The notes below the pieces were generated by a model that was not told where the DNA came from, searched no databases, and saw only the letters and a list, made by a program, of their open reading frames with translations. Below, piece after piece: positions 1-8,427 of a stretch of DNA of 64,000 bases. The DNA lies in NCBI RefSeq assembly GCF_020687545.1, contig NZ_JAJEQX010000002.1, positions 145,078-209,077 of the forward strand. The letters are read 5' to 3'. Made by a program: the position numbers and the translations under genes. The first letter of the stretch is position 1. Every line of letters starts with the position of its first letter. Source of the DNA: Ruminococcus turbiniformis. Lineage in GTDB: Bacteria; Bacillota; Clostridia; Lachnospirales; Lachnospiraceae.

Positions 1-1529
1 AGCTCCGGGGTGATGTATCGCTCCGCGTTTGCGAGCGTCTGCTTGCGGGTATAGTATTCGGGTACGAGATCTTTGTAGGAATTGGTGACTTCCAGATAGT
101 AGCCGAACACCTTATTGTACTTGATGCGCAGGTTCTTGATCCCGGTCTTCTCCCGCTCTTCGTTCTCAAGCTTTGCCAGCCAGTCCTTTCCGTCAGACTT
201 GGCGCGCCTTAACTTGTCCACTTCCTCGTTCCACCCGTCCCGGATAATATTTCCTTCCTTCATGGCGATGGGCGGCTCGTCCCGGATGGCGTCTTTTACC
301 AGAGTGCAGAGATCCTCCAGCGGGTCCATGTCCCCGCATATATTTTTCAGGAGAGTGCTCTCCATATCCTGAAGAATGCAGCGGATCGCCGGCAGCATCT
401 CAAGAGACGTCCGGAATGCGGTCAGATCTCTCGGGTTTGCCGACCCGTATGTAATCTTCGTGATCAGACGCTCCAGGTCGTAAACCGGACCCAGATATTC
501 CCGCATCTCTTCCCTTGCAATGGCGTCTTCCTTTAATTCCGCCACCGCATCCAGACGGAGCTGGATCTCCGCCTTGTCAATCAGAGGCTGCTCCACGTAT
601 TTACGCAGCGTGCGCGCTCCCATGGCGGTCTTTGTCTTATCAAGCACCCAGAGAAGGGATCCTCTTTTCTGCTTTTCCCTCAGCGTTTCGCAGAGTTCCA
701 GATTCCTTCTTGTGGAGCTGTCCAGCATCATATATTTTCCCGCTGTGTACGGAGTGATATGAGTCAGGTTGGACAGAGAGTTCTTCTGGGTCTCAAGGAG
801 ATAGATCAGAAGCGCCCCCGCGCTTATAATCCCGCAGTCGTAGTCTCCGAGTCCAAGCCCCGCAAAGGAGGATACATGAAAATGTTCCAGAAGTTTCTGC
901 CTGCATACATCATCGTCAAAATACCAGGAATCCAGAGCGTAGATCGTGATGCCGAGCCGCTCTTTCATGCCGTCCAGGTCCATCCCGCTCATGTAAAACG
1001 CCTCGTTGCAGATAATCTCGGAAGGAGAGAAACGGTAGATCTCATCCATCAGCTTTGCGCTGTCCGGAATCTCCGTCACAAAATAGTCCCCTGTCGTGAT
1101 ATCCGAGATAGCCACTCCGTAGCGGTCCGCAATGTAGACGATACACATGATATAATTGTTCCTCGTCTCATCCAGCGCCTGTGTGTCAAGATTCGTTCCG
1201 GGAGTCACAATGCGGACAACCTCGCGCTTTACGATTCCCTTCGCAGTCTTCGGGTCCTCCACCTGCTCGCAGATAGCCACCTTATATCCTTTTGACACCA
1301 GCCTGTTGAGATAGCTGTCCACAGCATGATAAGGGACACCGCACATGGGTGCCCGCTCCTCCTGTCCGCAGTTTTTTCCGGTCAGTGTGATCTCAAGTTC
1401 CCGCGATGCGGTCAGGGCGTCATCGAAAAACATCTCATAGAAATCGCCCAGTCTATAGAACAGAATGCAGTCCTGATATTCGGACTTCGTCTCCATATAC
1501 TGCTTCATCATTGGTGTTAATTCAGCCAC
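1..1529 (-). CDS. mutS: DNA mismatch repair protein MutS, N-terminal part
   Basis: MutS binds base mismatches and small loops and starts mismatch repair with MutL. About 509 N-terminal codons are present; the ATPase half lies beyond the left window edge. The start of the protein carries the mismatch-recognition loop GDFYEMF, whose Phe stacks on the mispaired base, followed by the connector and lever domains. The start is a GTG at 1527-1529, chosen because AAGGAG sits 7 nt upstream and the product begins AELTPMMKQY, as MutS proteins do; no ATG in this frame fits better. It has its own sigma-A promoter at 1591-1619. The partial length is due only to the window boundary. Confidence 0.96.
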   Translation of the reverse strand, partial: MAELTPMMKQYMETKSEYQDCILFYRLGDFYEMFFDDALTASRELEITLTGKNCGQEERAPMCGVPYHAVDSYLNRLVSKGYKVAICEQVEDPKTAKGIVKREVVRIVTPGTNLDTQALDETRNNYIMCIVYIADRYGVAISDITTGDYFVTEIPDSAKLMDEIYRFSPSEIICNEAFYMSGMDLDGMKERLGITIYALDSWYFDDDVCRQKLLEHFHVSSFAGLGLGDYDCGIISAGALLIYLLETQKNSLSNLTHITPYTAGKYMMLDSSTRRNLELCETLREKQKRGSLLWVLDKTKTAMGARTLRKYVEQPLIDKAEIQLRLDAVAELKEDAIAREEMREYLGPVYDLERLITKITYGSANPRDLTAFRTSLEMLPAIRCILQDMESTLLKNICGDMDPLEDLCTLVKDAIRDEPPIAMKEGNIIRDGWNEEVDKLRRAKSDGKDWLAKLENEEREKTGIKNLRIKYNKVFGYYLEVTNSYKDLVPEYYTRKQTLANAERYITPE

Positions 1530-1590
1530 ATTCTTACTCCTTTTCTTCCTTCTTCTGCCACTTTTCATCTGCTTTTTCTTCTGCTGGTGT

Positions 1591-1619
1591 ATTATAGCAT
1601 TTTTAAATTTTGTCTTCAA
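1591..1619 (-). promoter_or_regulatory. sigma-A promoter of mutS
   Basis: On the minus strand TTGAAG (1614-1619) is followed after exactly 17 bp by TATAAT (1591-1596), with an upstream TGC making an extended -10. It lies about 60 bp before the mutS GTG and begins just past the end of the neighbouring membrane-protein gene. Confidence 0.8.
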
Positions 1620-1627
1620 CCGCTGAA

Positions 1628-2044
1628 TCAGAGTACGCGGAAGACCGGTTTCTTCTCCCCGTACAGCCAGTGCAGCAGGTATCCGCTTAAGATGATTCCC
1701 AGAGCGCACAGCCCGGAAAACAGAATGGTAAAGGGAAGGCAGATCTGCCCCATAATCTGGAACGGCTGGTCTGCATAATCCCACACATTCCACCGCATAA
1801 TCCGGTTCACGAAAATTCCCGTGATAAACTCTCCCGCAGTCACAAAAGCAGTACACCAGAGCACCTGTTTCCACATGGGCTCTCCCCACCCTGTCCATAT
1901 TCCCTGCTGGGCAAAAAACACAAGGCAGACGCCGCCCAGGAAGAACATGGACCAGTGGGAAAATCCCCGCACCAGTACTTCAAACGTGTAATAGATCGAT
2001 CCGCCCAGAGCCCACAGGAATAAGTATTCGCTCAGTTTCTTCAA
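1628..2044 (-). CDS. small integral membrane protein, putative ABC-transporter permease (CmpB family)
   Basis: A 138-residue protein with four or five hydrophobic helices. It resembles the small family named 'putative ABC transporter permease' (CmpB type), known mainly from Clostridia; no member has an established transport substrate that I know of. Visible features are aromatic-rich loops (WTGWGEPMWKQ), the conserved-looking stretch RWNVWDYADQPF, and a final helix ending in a basic tail. The start is a TTG preceded by AGGAGG. It has no ATPase beside it, so the permease label is only a family name. It stands alone between rarA and mutS on the same strand. Confidence 0.7.
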   Translation of the reverse strand: MKKLSEYLFLWALGGSIYYTFEVLVRGFSHWSMFFLGGVCLVFFAQQGIWTGWGEPMWKQVLWCTAFVTAGEFITGIFVNRIMRWNVWDYADQPFQIMGQICLPFTILFSGLCALGIILSGYLLHWLYGEKKPVFRVL

Positions 2045-2137
2045 TATGATACCTCCTCATAATGATCCCTATCGGCTGTCATATAGGTATAGTCTGAGCC
2101 TGTCCCGGATATTTTATAAGTGGAATTTTTCTCAATC

Positions 2138-3463
2138 TTATTCCTCTTCCCGGGCTTCCCGAAACTTCCTGATCGCTTCCAGGCGCTTCGCCGTCTTTTT
2201 TTCATCCCCCTGTTCTGTCGGGTGATAGTAAGTCCTGTCTTTTAACCGTTCCGGCATACACTGCATATGCGTCAGTTTTTCCTCAGTGTCATGCGCATAC
2301 TCATAGCCTTTCCCATATCCCAGCTCTTTCATAAGTCCGGTCGGGGCATTGCGGATCTGCATGGGAACCGGCTCCGCGGGCATACTGCGGACATCCTCTT
2401 TGCACAGCTCGCATGCTGTATAGAGTGCGTTGGACTTTGGCGCCATGGAGAGATACACGACCGCATGGGTCAGGTGAACATCACACTCCGGCATTCCGAG
2501 GAAATGGCACGCCTGATATGCCGCCACCGCAACCTGCAGCGCATTGCTGTCCGCCATCCCCACGTCCTCGCTTGCGAAACGGATCAGTCTTCTCGCAATA
2601 TAGAGGGGATTCTCGCCCCCTTCCAGCATCCGCATCATCCAGTAGATGGCTGCGTCCGGATCGCTGTTCCGCATGGATTTGTGGAGGGCGGAGATCAGAT
2701 TATAGTGTTCTTCCCCGCTCTTGTCATAGAGAAGCGACTTTCTGCTGATGCACTGGGACAGTCCTTCCTCTGTCACAGTGATGCCGGACGCACTGATCTC
2801 TCCGTTTAACACCGCCATCTCAAGCGTGTTCAGCGCACTTCTGGCGTCCCCGTCGGCAAACGCCGCGATGGCTCTTAAACTCTCCCGGGAGATCTGCACA
2901 TTCTCGTTTCCGAATCCGGCCGGATTTCTGACCGCGTTCTCAAGAAGCTGAACAAGATTGTCCTCGGTGAGCGCTTTTAAGACAAACACCCGGCACCGGG
3001 AGAGAAGCGCCGCATTGATCTCAAAAGAAGGATTTTCCGTCGTCGCGCCGATCAGGATGATGCTTCCTTTCTCGACATACGGAAGGAAGGCATCCTGCTG
3101 TGCCTTGTTGAACCGGTGAATCTCATCGACAAAGAGTACGGTACGAAGCCCCACTCTCCTGCTTGCTTCCGCCCGGTTCATGACGTCCCGGATCTCCTTG
3201 ATCCCGCTTGTCACCGCGCTGAAATTGATAAACTCGGATTTCGTCTGTCCGGCAATGATGCTGGCAAGCGTCGTCTTGCCCACTCCCGGAGGCCCCCAGA
3301 AGATCATGGAAGAGATCTGATCTTTCTCGATCAGTCTGCGCAGAATCTTCCCCGGCCCGAGCAGGTGCTCCTGTCCCACAAATCCGTCCAGCGTATCCGG
3401 CCTGAGCCGGCTCGCCAGCGGAGCCATGGCACGGCTGTTTCCGAATAAACTCATCTGTTCCAT
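2138..3463 (-). CDS. rarA: replication-associated recombination protein RarA (MgsA)
   Basis: AAA+ ATPase of the RarA/MgsA/WRNIP1 family, related to clamp-loader subunits and RuvB, which acts at stalled replication forks with SSB. The 441-residue product has Walker [10 protein letters not shown], Walker [10 protein letters not shown], a sensor-1 segment GATTENPSF, and the C-terminal tetramerisation region with the family segment [20 protein letters not shown] residues (here [16 protein letters not shown]). I chose the ATG at 3463 (protein starts MEQMSLF) because GGAGG stands 7 nt before it; the 21 upstream codons have no homologous look. It follows pnp by about 170 bp without a clear terminator between them. 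Confidence 0.95.
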   Translation of the reverse strand: MEQMSLFGNSRAMAPLASRLRPDTLDGFVGQEHLLGPGKILRRLIEKDQISSMIFWGPPGVGKTTLASIIAGQTKSEFINFSAVTSGIKEIRDVMNRAEASRRVGLRTVLFVDEIHRFNKAQQDAFLPYVEKGSIILIGATTENPSFEINAALLSRCRVFVLKALTEDNLVQLLENAVRNPAGFGNENVQISRESLRAIAAFADGDARSALNTLEMAVLNGEISASGITVTEEGLSQCISRKSLLYDKSGEEHYNLISALHKSMRNSDPDAAIYWMMRMLEGGENPLYIARRLIRFASEDVGMADSNALQVAVAAYQACHFLGMPECDVHLTHAVVYLSMAPKSNALYTACELCKEDVRSMPAEPVPMQIRNAPTGLMKELGYGKGYEYAHDTEEKLTHMQCMPERLKDRTYYHPTEQGDEKKTAKRLEAIRKFREAREEE

Positions 3464-3630
3464 AACATCACCTCCCGGTCTGTATGGATTGGAAAAGAAA
3501 GACCACGCCGGAACCGCGCCGCACATTTCGCACCGGCAGAACTTCTGTCCCTGTCCGGCTCATGCAGCCGGAATTCCGGCGTGAATGATGTCTTTCCTAT
3601 CTCTGATCTCTAACTTCTCTTGCTCATCTC

Positions 3631-5718
3631 TTACTCAGCCACATCTCTGATGCTGAAGCTGAATCTTCCCATTTTATCTTTTCCGAGGCAGACTGCCTTT
3701 ACCACATCGCCGAGCGCGAGCACGTCTTCCACTTTGTTCACTCTCTGTTTTGCGATCTTTGAGATGTGAACGAGTCCTTCCTTGCCCGGAGCGAACTCGA
3801 GGAATGCGCCGAAGTCCTTGATGCTGACAACCTTTCCTTCAAATACCTGTCCGGCCTCGAACTCTGTCACAATGATGTGGATCAGCTTCGCAGCCTTCTC
3901 CATTGCCTCTTTCTCTGTGCCGCAGATCGATACGGATCCGTCGTCCTCGATATCAATCTTCACGCCGGTCTGCTCGATAATGGCGTTGATCGTCTTTCCT
4001 CTCTGTCCGACCACATCGCCGATCTTCTGCGGATCAATCTGCATCTGGATGATCTTCGGAGCGTACGGTCCGACTTCCGGACGCGGCTCTGCGATGGCCT
4101 TGTTCATCACTTCGTCGATGATGTATGTTCTCGCCTTCTTCGTCGCTGCGATAGCTTCCTCGATAATCGGTCTTGTCAGTCCGTGGATCTTGATATCCAT
4201 CTGGATCGCCGTGATTCCCTTGTGTGTTCCGGCAACCTTAAAGTCCATGTCCCCGAAGAAATCTTCAAGTCCCTGGATATCGGTGAGCACAAGGTAGTCG
4301 TCGTCCGTCTCCCCTGTCACAAGTCCTGCGGAGATACCTGCAACCGCTGACTTGATCGGCACGCCTGCTGTCATAAGCGACATACTGGACGCGCACACAC
4401 TCGCCTGGGATGTGGATCCGTTGGACTCAAATGTCTCGGATACCGTACGGATCGCATAGGGGAATTCCGCCTCGCTCGGGAGCACCGGAAGAAGGGCTCT
4501 CTCTGCAAGAGCACCGTGTCCGATCTCGCGGCGTCCCGGTCCTCTTGACGGCTTCGTCTCTCCTACGGAGTAGGACGGGAAATTGTAGTGGTGCATATAT
4601 CTCTTGGATGTCTCCGCCTCGTCAAGTCCGTCCAGTCTCTGTGCCTCGGACAGCGGAGCCAGTGTCGTCACCGTACAGATCTGTGTCTGTCCTCTTGTGA
4701 ACATTGCGGAACCGTGTACTCTCGGGATCAGGTCAACTTCCGCGGCAAGCGGACGGATCTGATCGATGGCGCGGCCGTCCGGACGCTTGTGGTCTTTTAA
4801 GATCATCTTGCGCACCGTCTTCTTCTGGTACTGGTATACCGCCTCGCCGAGCACATCCAGCCACTCTTCCTTCTCAGCGAACGCTTCTTCGAGCTTCTCT
4901 GTGATCTGACGGATGTTCTCTTCTCTTGTCTGCTTGTCATCTGTGAAAACCGCTTCCTCCATCGTTGCGGGCGGAACGATCTCCATAATCGCGTCGAACA
5001 GCTCCTGGGGAACCGCGCAGCTCTCATACTCATGTTTTTTCTTTCCGCACTCTGCCACAATGGTGTCGAAGAATGCGATTACTTTCTGGTTTAAGTCATG
5101 CGCCGCAAAGATCGCCTCGATCATCTTATCCTCCGGAACTTCGTTTGCCCCGGCCTCGATCATGATGACTTTTTCCTTTGTGGATGCGACGGTCAGCGCC
5201 AGATCGGAAACATCTCTCTGATCTGCCGTCGGGTTAAAGACGAACTCTCCGTCCACAAGTCCTACCTGCGTTGTGGAGATCGGCCCGTCAAAAGGAATGT
5301 CTGAAATACTTGTCGCGATAGAAGCGCCGAGCATTGCCGTAAGCTCCGGGCTGCAGTCCTGATCCACCGACATGACAAGGTTCTCAAGCGTCACATCGTT
5401 TCTGTAATCCTTCGGGAAGAGCGGACGCATGGGACGGTCAATGACACGGTCTGTCAGAATCGCGTTCTCGGACGCCTTTCCCTCTCTCTTGTTGAATCCG
5501 CCCGGGATCTTCCCGACCGCGTACATTCTCTCGTTATACTCTACACTCAGCGGGAAGAAATCAATCCCGTCTCTCGGCTTTTCAGATGCTGTAGCGGTAC
5601 AGAGCACTGTCGTGTCGCCGTAGTGCATAAGAACCGCGCCGTTTGCCTGTTTTGCAACTCTGTCCACATCAACGCGCAGGGTGCGCCCTGCCAGTTCCAT
5701 TTCATACTTTTTGTACAT
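3631..5718 (-). CDS. pnp: polyribonucleotide nucleotidyltransferase (PNPase)
   Basis: PNPase degrades RNA 3' to 5' by phosphorolysis and is a core part of bacterial mRNA turnover. The 695-residue protein has the family order: first RNase PH domain (residues about 10-210), alpha-helical linker, second and catalytic RNase PH domain with FGDMDFKVAGT, then a KH domain (IGDVVGQRGKTINAI) and an S1 domain at the C-terminus (FEGKVVSIKDFGAFLE). The ATG at 5718 follows AAGGAG with 6-nt spacing; codons read further upstream belong to a structured leader. It lies downstream of rpsO, as in most bacteria, but has its own promoter and a terminator separates the two. The leader carries a long imperfect stem. 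Confidence 0.98.
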   Translation of the reverse strand: MYKKYEMELAGRTLRVDVDRVAKQANGAVLMHYGDTTVLCTATASEKPRDGIDFFPLSVEYNERMYAVGKIPGGFNKREGKASENAILTDRVIDRPMRPLFPKDYRNDVTLENLVMSVDQDCSPELTAMLGASIATSISDIPFDGPISTTQVGLVDGEFVFNPTADQRDVSDLALTVASTKEKVIMIEAGANEVPEDKMIEAIFAAHDLNQKVIAFFDTIVAECGKKKHEYESCAVPQELFDAIMEIVPPATMEEAVFTDDKQTREENIRQITEKLEEAFAEKEEWLDVLGEAVYQYQKKTVRKMILKDHKRPDGRAIDQIRPLAAEVDLIPRVHGSAMFTRGQTQICTVTTLAPLSEAQRLDGLDEAETSKRYMHHYNFPSYSVGETKPSRGPGRREIGHGALAERALLPVLPSEAEFPYAIRTVSETFESNGSTSQASVCASSMSLMTAGVPIKSAVAGISAGLVTGETDDDYLVLTDIQGLEDFFGDMDFKVAGTHKGITAIQMDIKIHGLTRPIIEEAIAATKKARTYIIDEVMNKAIAEPRPEVGPYAPKIIQMQIDPQKIGDVVGQRGKTINAIIEQTGVKIDIEDDGSVSICGTEKEAMEKAAKLIHIIVTEFEAGQVFEGKVVSIKDFGAFLEFAPGKEGLVHISKIAKQRVNKVEDVLALGDVVKAVCLGKDKMGRFSFSIRDVAE

Positions 5719-5761
5719 GGTTTTCTCCTTTTTCTTCAATCTGCTGCTTTGGACAGAAGTC

Positions 5762-5865
5762 TCCGAAACTACTGAAAAACCCGCAAAATCCGCATTTTTC
5801 TGCCGCTTTTGGCGAATCATCCGGCAAAAAGACGGATGGCTTGTGTGCTTTTCAGTGGTCTCGGC
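5762..5865 (-). promoter_or_regulatory. long stem-loop in the pnp 5' leader
   Basis: In the transcript, the arm from 5865 to 5847 pairs with the arm from 5780 to 5762: 19 positions with about 15 Watson-Crick pairs, two G-U pairs and two mismatches. The loop of about 66 nt holds smaller hairpins, such as ATCCG with CGGAT. The stem begins about 20 nt after the predicted start of transcription. A leader stem cleaved by RNase III controls pnp in enterobacteria; whether this unrelated sequence does the same is inference. Confidence 0.6.
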
Positions 5866-5891
5866 ACTTATCTCTGTCCGCAATCTAAAAT

Positions 5892-5920
5892 ATTATATCA
5901 TACCGGGATAAGATAGGCAA
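5892..5920 (-). promoter_or_regulatory. sigma-A promoter of pnp
   Basis: TTGCCT (5915-5920), 17-bp spacer, TATAAT (5892-5897), with TGA directly before the -10 as an extended element. It sits between the rpsO terminator and the pnp leader stem. Confidence 0.75.
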
Positions 5921-5930
5921 TTACTTTTAG

Positions 5931-5958
5931 AAAAAACGGGACAGATCTCTCTGTCCCG
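5931..5958 (-). terminator. Rho-independent terminator of rpsO
   Basis: In the minus direction CGGGACAG pairs with CTGTCCCG around a 6-nt loop and is followed by a run of six T. It ends the rpsO message before the pnp promoter. Confidence 0.9.
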
Positions 5959-5986
5959 CTTTCGTTCATTTCTGCTGAGATACGGA

Positions 5987-6253
5987 CTATTTTCTGAGGC
6001 CGAGTCTCTCGATCAGTGAACGGTATCTTTCGATATCCATTTTCTTAAGGTATGCAAGAAGTCCTCTTCTCTGACCTACCATCTTAAGAAGTCCTCTTCT
6101 TGAGTGGTGATCCTTCGGGTTAGCCTTGAAGTGCTCTGTCAGCTCGTTGATTCTCGCTGTCAGGATAGCTACCTGTACTTCCGGAGATCCTGTATCTCCC
6201 TCGCTTCTTCCATACTCTTTGATGATTGCCTGTTTCTTTTCCTTTGCGATCAT
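5987..6253 (-). CDS. rpsO: 30S ribosomal protein S15
   Basis: S15 binds the central domain of 16S rRNA early in small-subunit assembly. The 88-residue product has the family pattern: [14 protein letters not shown], the RINELTEHF helix, DHHSRRGLL and the basic C-terminus [11 protein letters not shown] chose the ATG at 6253 (protein starts MIAKEKK) because AAGGAGG lies 8 nt before it; the ATG two codons earlier is too close to the same site. It has its own promoter and a leader of about 100 nt with hairpins, in keeping with the known habit of S15 to control its own mRNA, although I cannot assign the leader to a known class. Confidence 0.98.
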   Translation of the reverse strand: MIAKEKKQAIIKEYGRSEGDTGSPEVQVAILTARINELTEHFKANPKDHHSRRGLLKMVGQRRGLLAYLKKMDIERYRSLIERLGLRK

Positions 6254-6349
6254 TTTCATTTCCTCCTTAAACTTTGTCAAACGCCTGATATTAAGTAATG
6301 GCCGGAGTAATCCGATTACCGAACATCGGCTTGTTTTGTGACCTGAAAC

Positions 6350-6378
6350 AGTATAGCATACCGGACTGCTTCTGTAAA
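6350..6378 (-). promoter_or_regulatory. sigma-A promoter of rpsO
   Basis: TTTACA (6373-6378), 17 bp, TATACT (6350-6355), preceded by TGC. The roughly 90-nt leader that follows can fold, for example CCGAT (6322-6326 region) with ATCGG, a possible S15 autoregulatory element. Confidence 0.8.
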
Positions 6379-6385
6379 GAAAAAC

Positions 6386-7333
6386 TTACAAATTCCCGTC
6401 CGGAAAAATTTCCTCTTTTGTTTCTCCGCTCAGTTCATCGCTCCAGCGGCGAAAATATTCCTCTCCGTACGCCTTGTCTTTTGTGACATGTTCTTTGAGC
6501 TCCTCCACAGAGCCGAATTTTGTCTCCGGCCGCTCGAACGCGCAGAAATGCGCTGTGATCTCTTTTCCGTAGGCGTTGCCCTCGTATCCGTAGACAAACA
6601 CCTCCAGAAGCCGTCTCTGTTCATCCGTCACCGTGGGCTTTATGCCCGCGTTTCCAATGGCGCCGTACCATTTGCCGTCGATCTTTACCCGGCAGGCGTA
6701 CACCCCGTACCGGGGCATGATCTTTCTCTTTTCCGGTTCGATGTTCATCGTCGGAAATCCGAGCGTGCGCCCGAGCTGATTGCCGTGCACAACGGTTCCG
6801 CTCATCCCGTAAGGATAGCCGAGAAGTGTCCGTGCCAGCTCAACGTCTCCCTGCATCAGTGCGTCTTTGATATATGTGCTGCTGATCACTGTCCCCCGGT
6901 AGCGCTCCTTCTCAATGACATCCAGCGTATAGCCGTACTGTTCCGAAAACTCCGCGAGCATCCGGACGTCGCCCCTCTTGCCGTGGCCGAAGCAGAAGTC
7001 CGTCCCGACGACAATATGGGCTGCATGGAGCTGTTCCGCAAGGACTTTCCGGATGAACTCTTCCGCCTCCATCTCCCGGACTTCCCGCGTAAACGGATAC
7101 TCGATCAGACAGTCCACTTTTCCCTCCAGATGCTGCCGCCTCTCCTTATTTGTCATCAGAGAGTCCCGGCCCATATCAAAAGCGCACACTACGCTTTCGC
7201 AGTCATCGGACGCATACTCCCGGATCTTATCCACCAGCTTCTGGTGTCCCCGGTGAAGCCCGTCAAATTTTCCGAGCGTCACCGCCGTCTTTTTCTCTCC
7301 GTGATAGGATTCTATTCCTCTGTAATATCTCAT
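6386..7333 (-). CDS. ribF: bifunctional riboflavin kinase / FAD synthetase
   Basis: RibF phosphorylates riboflavin to FMN and adenylates FMN to FAD. The 315-residue protein has the N-terminal nucleotidyltransferase domain with GKFDGLHRGHQ (the H-x-G-H nucleotide-binding motif) and ISSTYIKDAL, then the C-terminal flavokinase domain with GFPTMNIEP (binding phosphate and Mg) and YGVYACRV. The ATG at 7333 is preferred because the protein then begins MRYYRGIES like its homologues; an ATG five codons upstream is possible. It follows truB by about 100 bp in the translation operon, its usual place in Firmicutes. Confidence 0.96.
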   Translation of the reverse strand: MRYYRGIESYHGEKKTAVTLGKFDGLHRGHQKLVDKIREYASDDCESVVCAFDMGRDSLMTNKERRQHLEGKVDCLIEYPFTREVREMEAEEFIRKVLAEQLHAAHIVVGTDFCFGHGKRGDVRMLAEFSEQYGYTLDVIEKERYRGTVISSTYIKDALMQGDVELARTLLGYPYGMSGTVVHGNQLGRTLGFPTMNIEPEKRKIMPRYGVYACRVKIDGKWYGAIGNAGIKPTVTDEQRRLLEVFVYGYEGNAYGKEITAHFCAFERPETKFGSVEELKEHVTKDKAYGEEYFRRWSDELSGETKEEIFPDGNL

Positions 7334-7407
7334 GTCTGTCTCTTCCATCCTCTTTCCTGGCACATCAGCGTATCATTTCCGTGCAGTGCTCTTTCCTGCA
7401 TCGCGGC

Positions 7408-7452
7408 CCAGTGCAGTTCTTCTCAGTACGGTTTCTCTCAGTGCAGCTCTTC
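7408..7452 (-). repeat. three degenerate 15-bp tandem repeats across the truB stop
   Basis: On the minus strand three consecutive 15-mers, at 7452-7438, 7437-7423 and 7422-7408, share the pattern GA-GA-(A/C)-(C/T)-(T/G)-CACTG(A/G). The first and third match at 13 of 15 positions. The first unit contains the last codons and stop of truB. Confidence 0.6.
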
Positions 7453-8427
7453 CGGGTCGAGAAACATTTTGACCGGGCGGAACCTGTCCCTTCCGCTGCT
7501 CCGGTAAATGCCGATGAACCGTCCCTCTTCGTCATAAACCCGCACCTGACCGTCCGTGCAGTCTGCCTTCCCGCCGGAAGCAGTCTGTTTCCCGGACTGC
7601 ATGGCTTCCCCGGCGGTCGCCTGTTCCCCCGGCTGCCGGATCTCCCCGGCGATGACCTGTTTTCCCGACAGCGGATTGCCGTTGTACGCCAGGGCGGCAT
7701 ACTGCTTCTTCACTGTGATCTTCGGAAGATCGGAGAACATCCCGTCCATGGGTGTAAGAATCTCGCAGAGTCTTCCGTCCTGAACCGCCCGCTCTACCTC
7801 AGAGAGCTTCCGGCTGTCCTCAAGGGCAAAGCGCTCCACCTTTGTGCGCAGAAGGCGCTCCATACATCCTCCGCACCCAAGCTTCTCCCCGATATCGCTG
7901 CAAAGCGTGCGGATGTACGTGCCTTTTGAGCAGTCCACCTCCATGCGGATGTGCGGAAGGCTTACTTCTTTGATCCGGATGTCGTATATCTTCACCCTGC
8001 GGCTCTTGCGCTCCACGGTCTTTCCCTCTCTCGCCAGCTCATAGAGTTTTTTCCCGTTCACCTTGAGAGCCGAGTACATGGGAGGGATCTGGTCATATTC
8101 TCCGATAAATTCCCGGATGCACGATATGACCGCCTCCTCCGCAACGGACGAAACGTCTCTTTCCTCGATCGTCTCTCCCGTGATATCCTGGGTGTCCGTT
8201 ATGCGTCCCAGGAGGAGAACCGTCTCATATGTCTTGTCCTTGTCTGTGAGCATCCCGCACACTTTTGTGGCGCGGCCCAGACAGACAGGAAGCACCCCCT
8301 CCGCATCCGGATCAAGGGTGCCTGTGTGTCCGATTTTCTTCTGCCCGACAATGCGCCGCAGACGGGCGACAACGTCGTGAGAAGTATATCCTTTTTCCTT
8401 GTATATATTCAGGATGCCGTTTACCAT
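7438..8427 (-). CDS. truB: tRNA pseudouridine(55) synthase TruB
   Basis: TruB makes pseudouridine 55 in the T-loop of tRNAs. The 329-residue product shows the catalytic motif HTGTLDPDAEGVL with Asp39 as nucleophile, the YSALKVNGKKLYELAR segment, and the CSKGTYIRTL motif. A PUA-like C-terminal domain follows. Between about residues 254 and 289 that domain is interrupted by three 12-residue repeats rich in Gly, Gln and Ala, which I do not know from other TruB proteins. The ATG at 8427 overlaps the stop of nrnA (TGATG); a GTG one codon upstream is the alternative. Gene order nrnA-truB-ribF is standard for Firmicutes. Confidence 0.95.
   Translation of the reverse strand: MVNGILNIYKEKGYTSHDVVARLRRIVGQKKIGHTGTLDPDAEGVLPVCLGRATKVCGMLTDKDKTYETVLLLGRITDTQDITGETIEERDVSSVAEEAVISCIREFIGEYDQIPPMYSALKVNGKKLYELAREGKTVERKSRRVKIYDIRIKEVSLPHIRMEVDCSKGTYIRTLCSDIGEKLGCGGCMERLLRTKVERFALEDSRKLSEVERAVQDGRLCEILTPMDGMFSDLPKITVKKQYAALAYNGNPLSGKQVIAGEIRQPGEQATAGEAMQSGKQTASGGKADCTDGQVRVYDEEGRFIGIYRSSGRDRFRPVKMFLDPEELH
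7561..7668 (-). repeat. three 36-bp in-frame repeats inside truB
   Basis: The encoded units are SGKQVIAGEIRQ, PGEQATAGEAMQ and SGKQTASGGKAD. They share the pattern (S/P)G(K/E)Q followed by AGE or SGG. They sit in a loop of the C-terminal domain. Confidence 0.75.

Noticed and set aside
6488..7507. 339-codon plus-strand frame opposite ribF
   Set aside because: Shadow of ribF and the truB-ribF gap; no translation signal, no recognisable protein.
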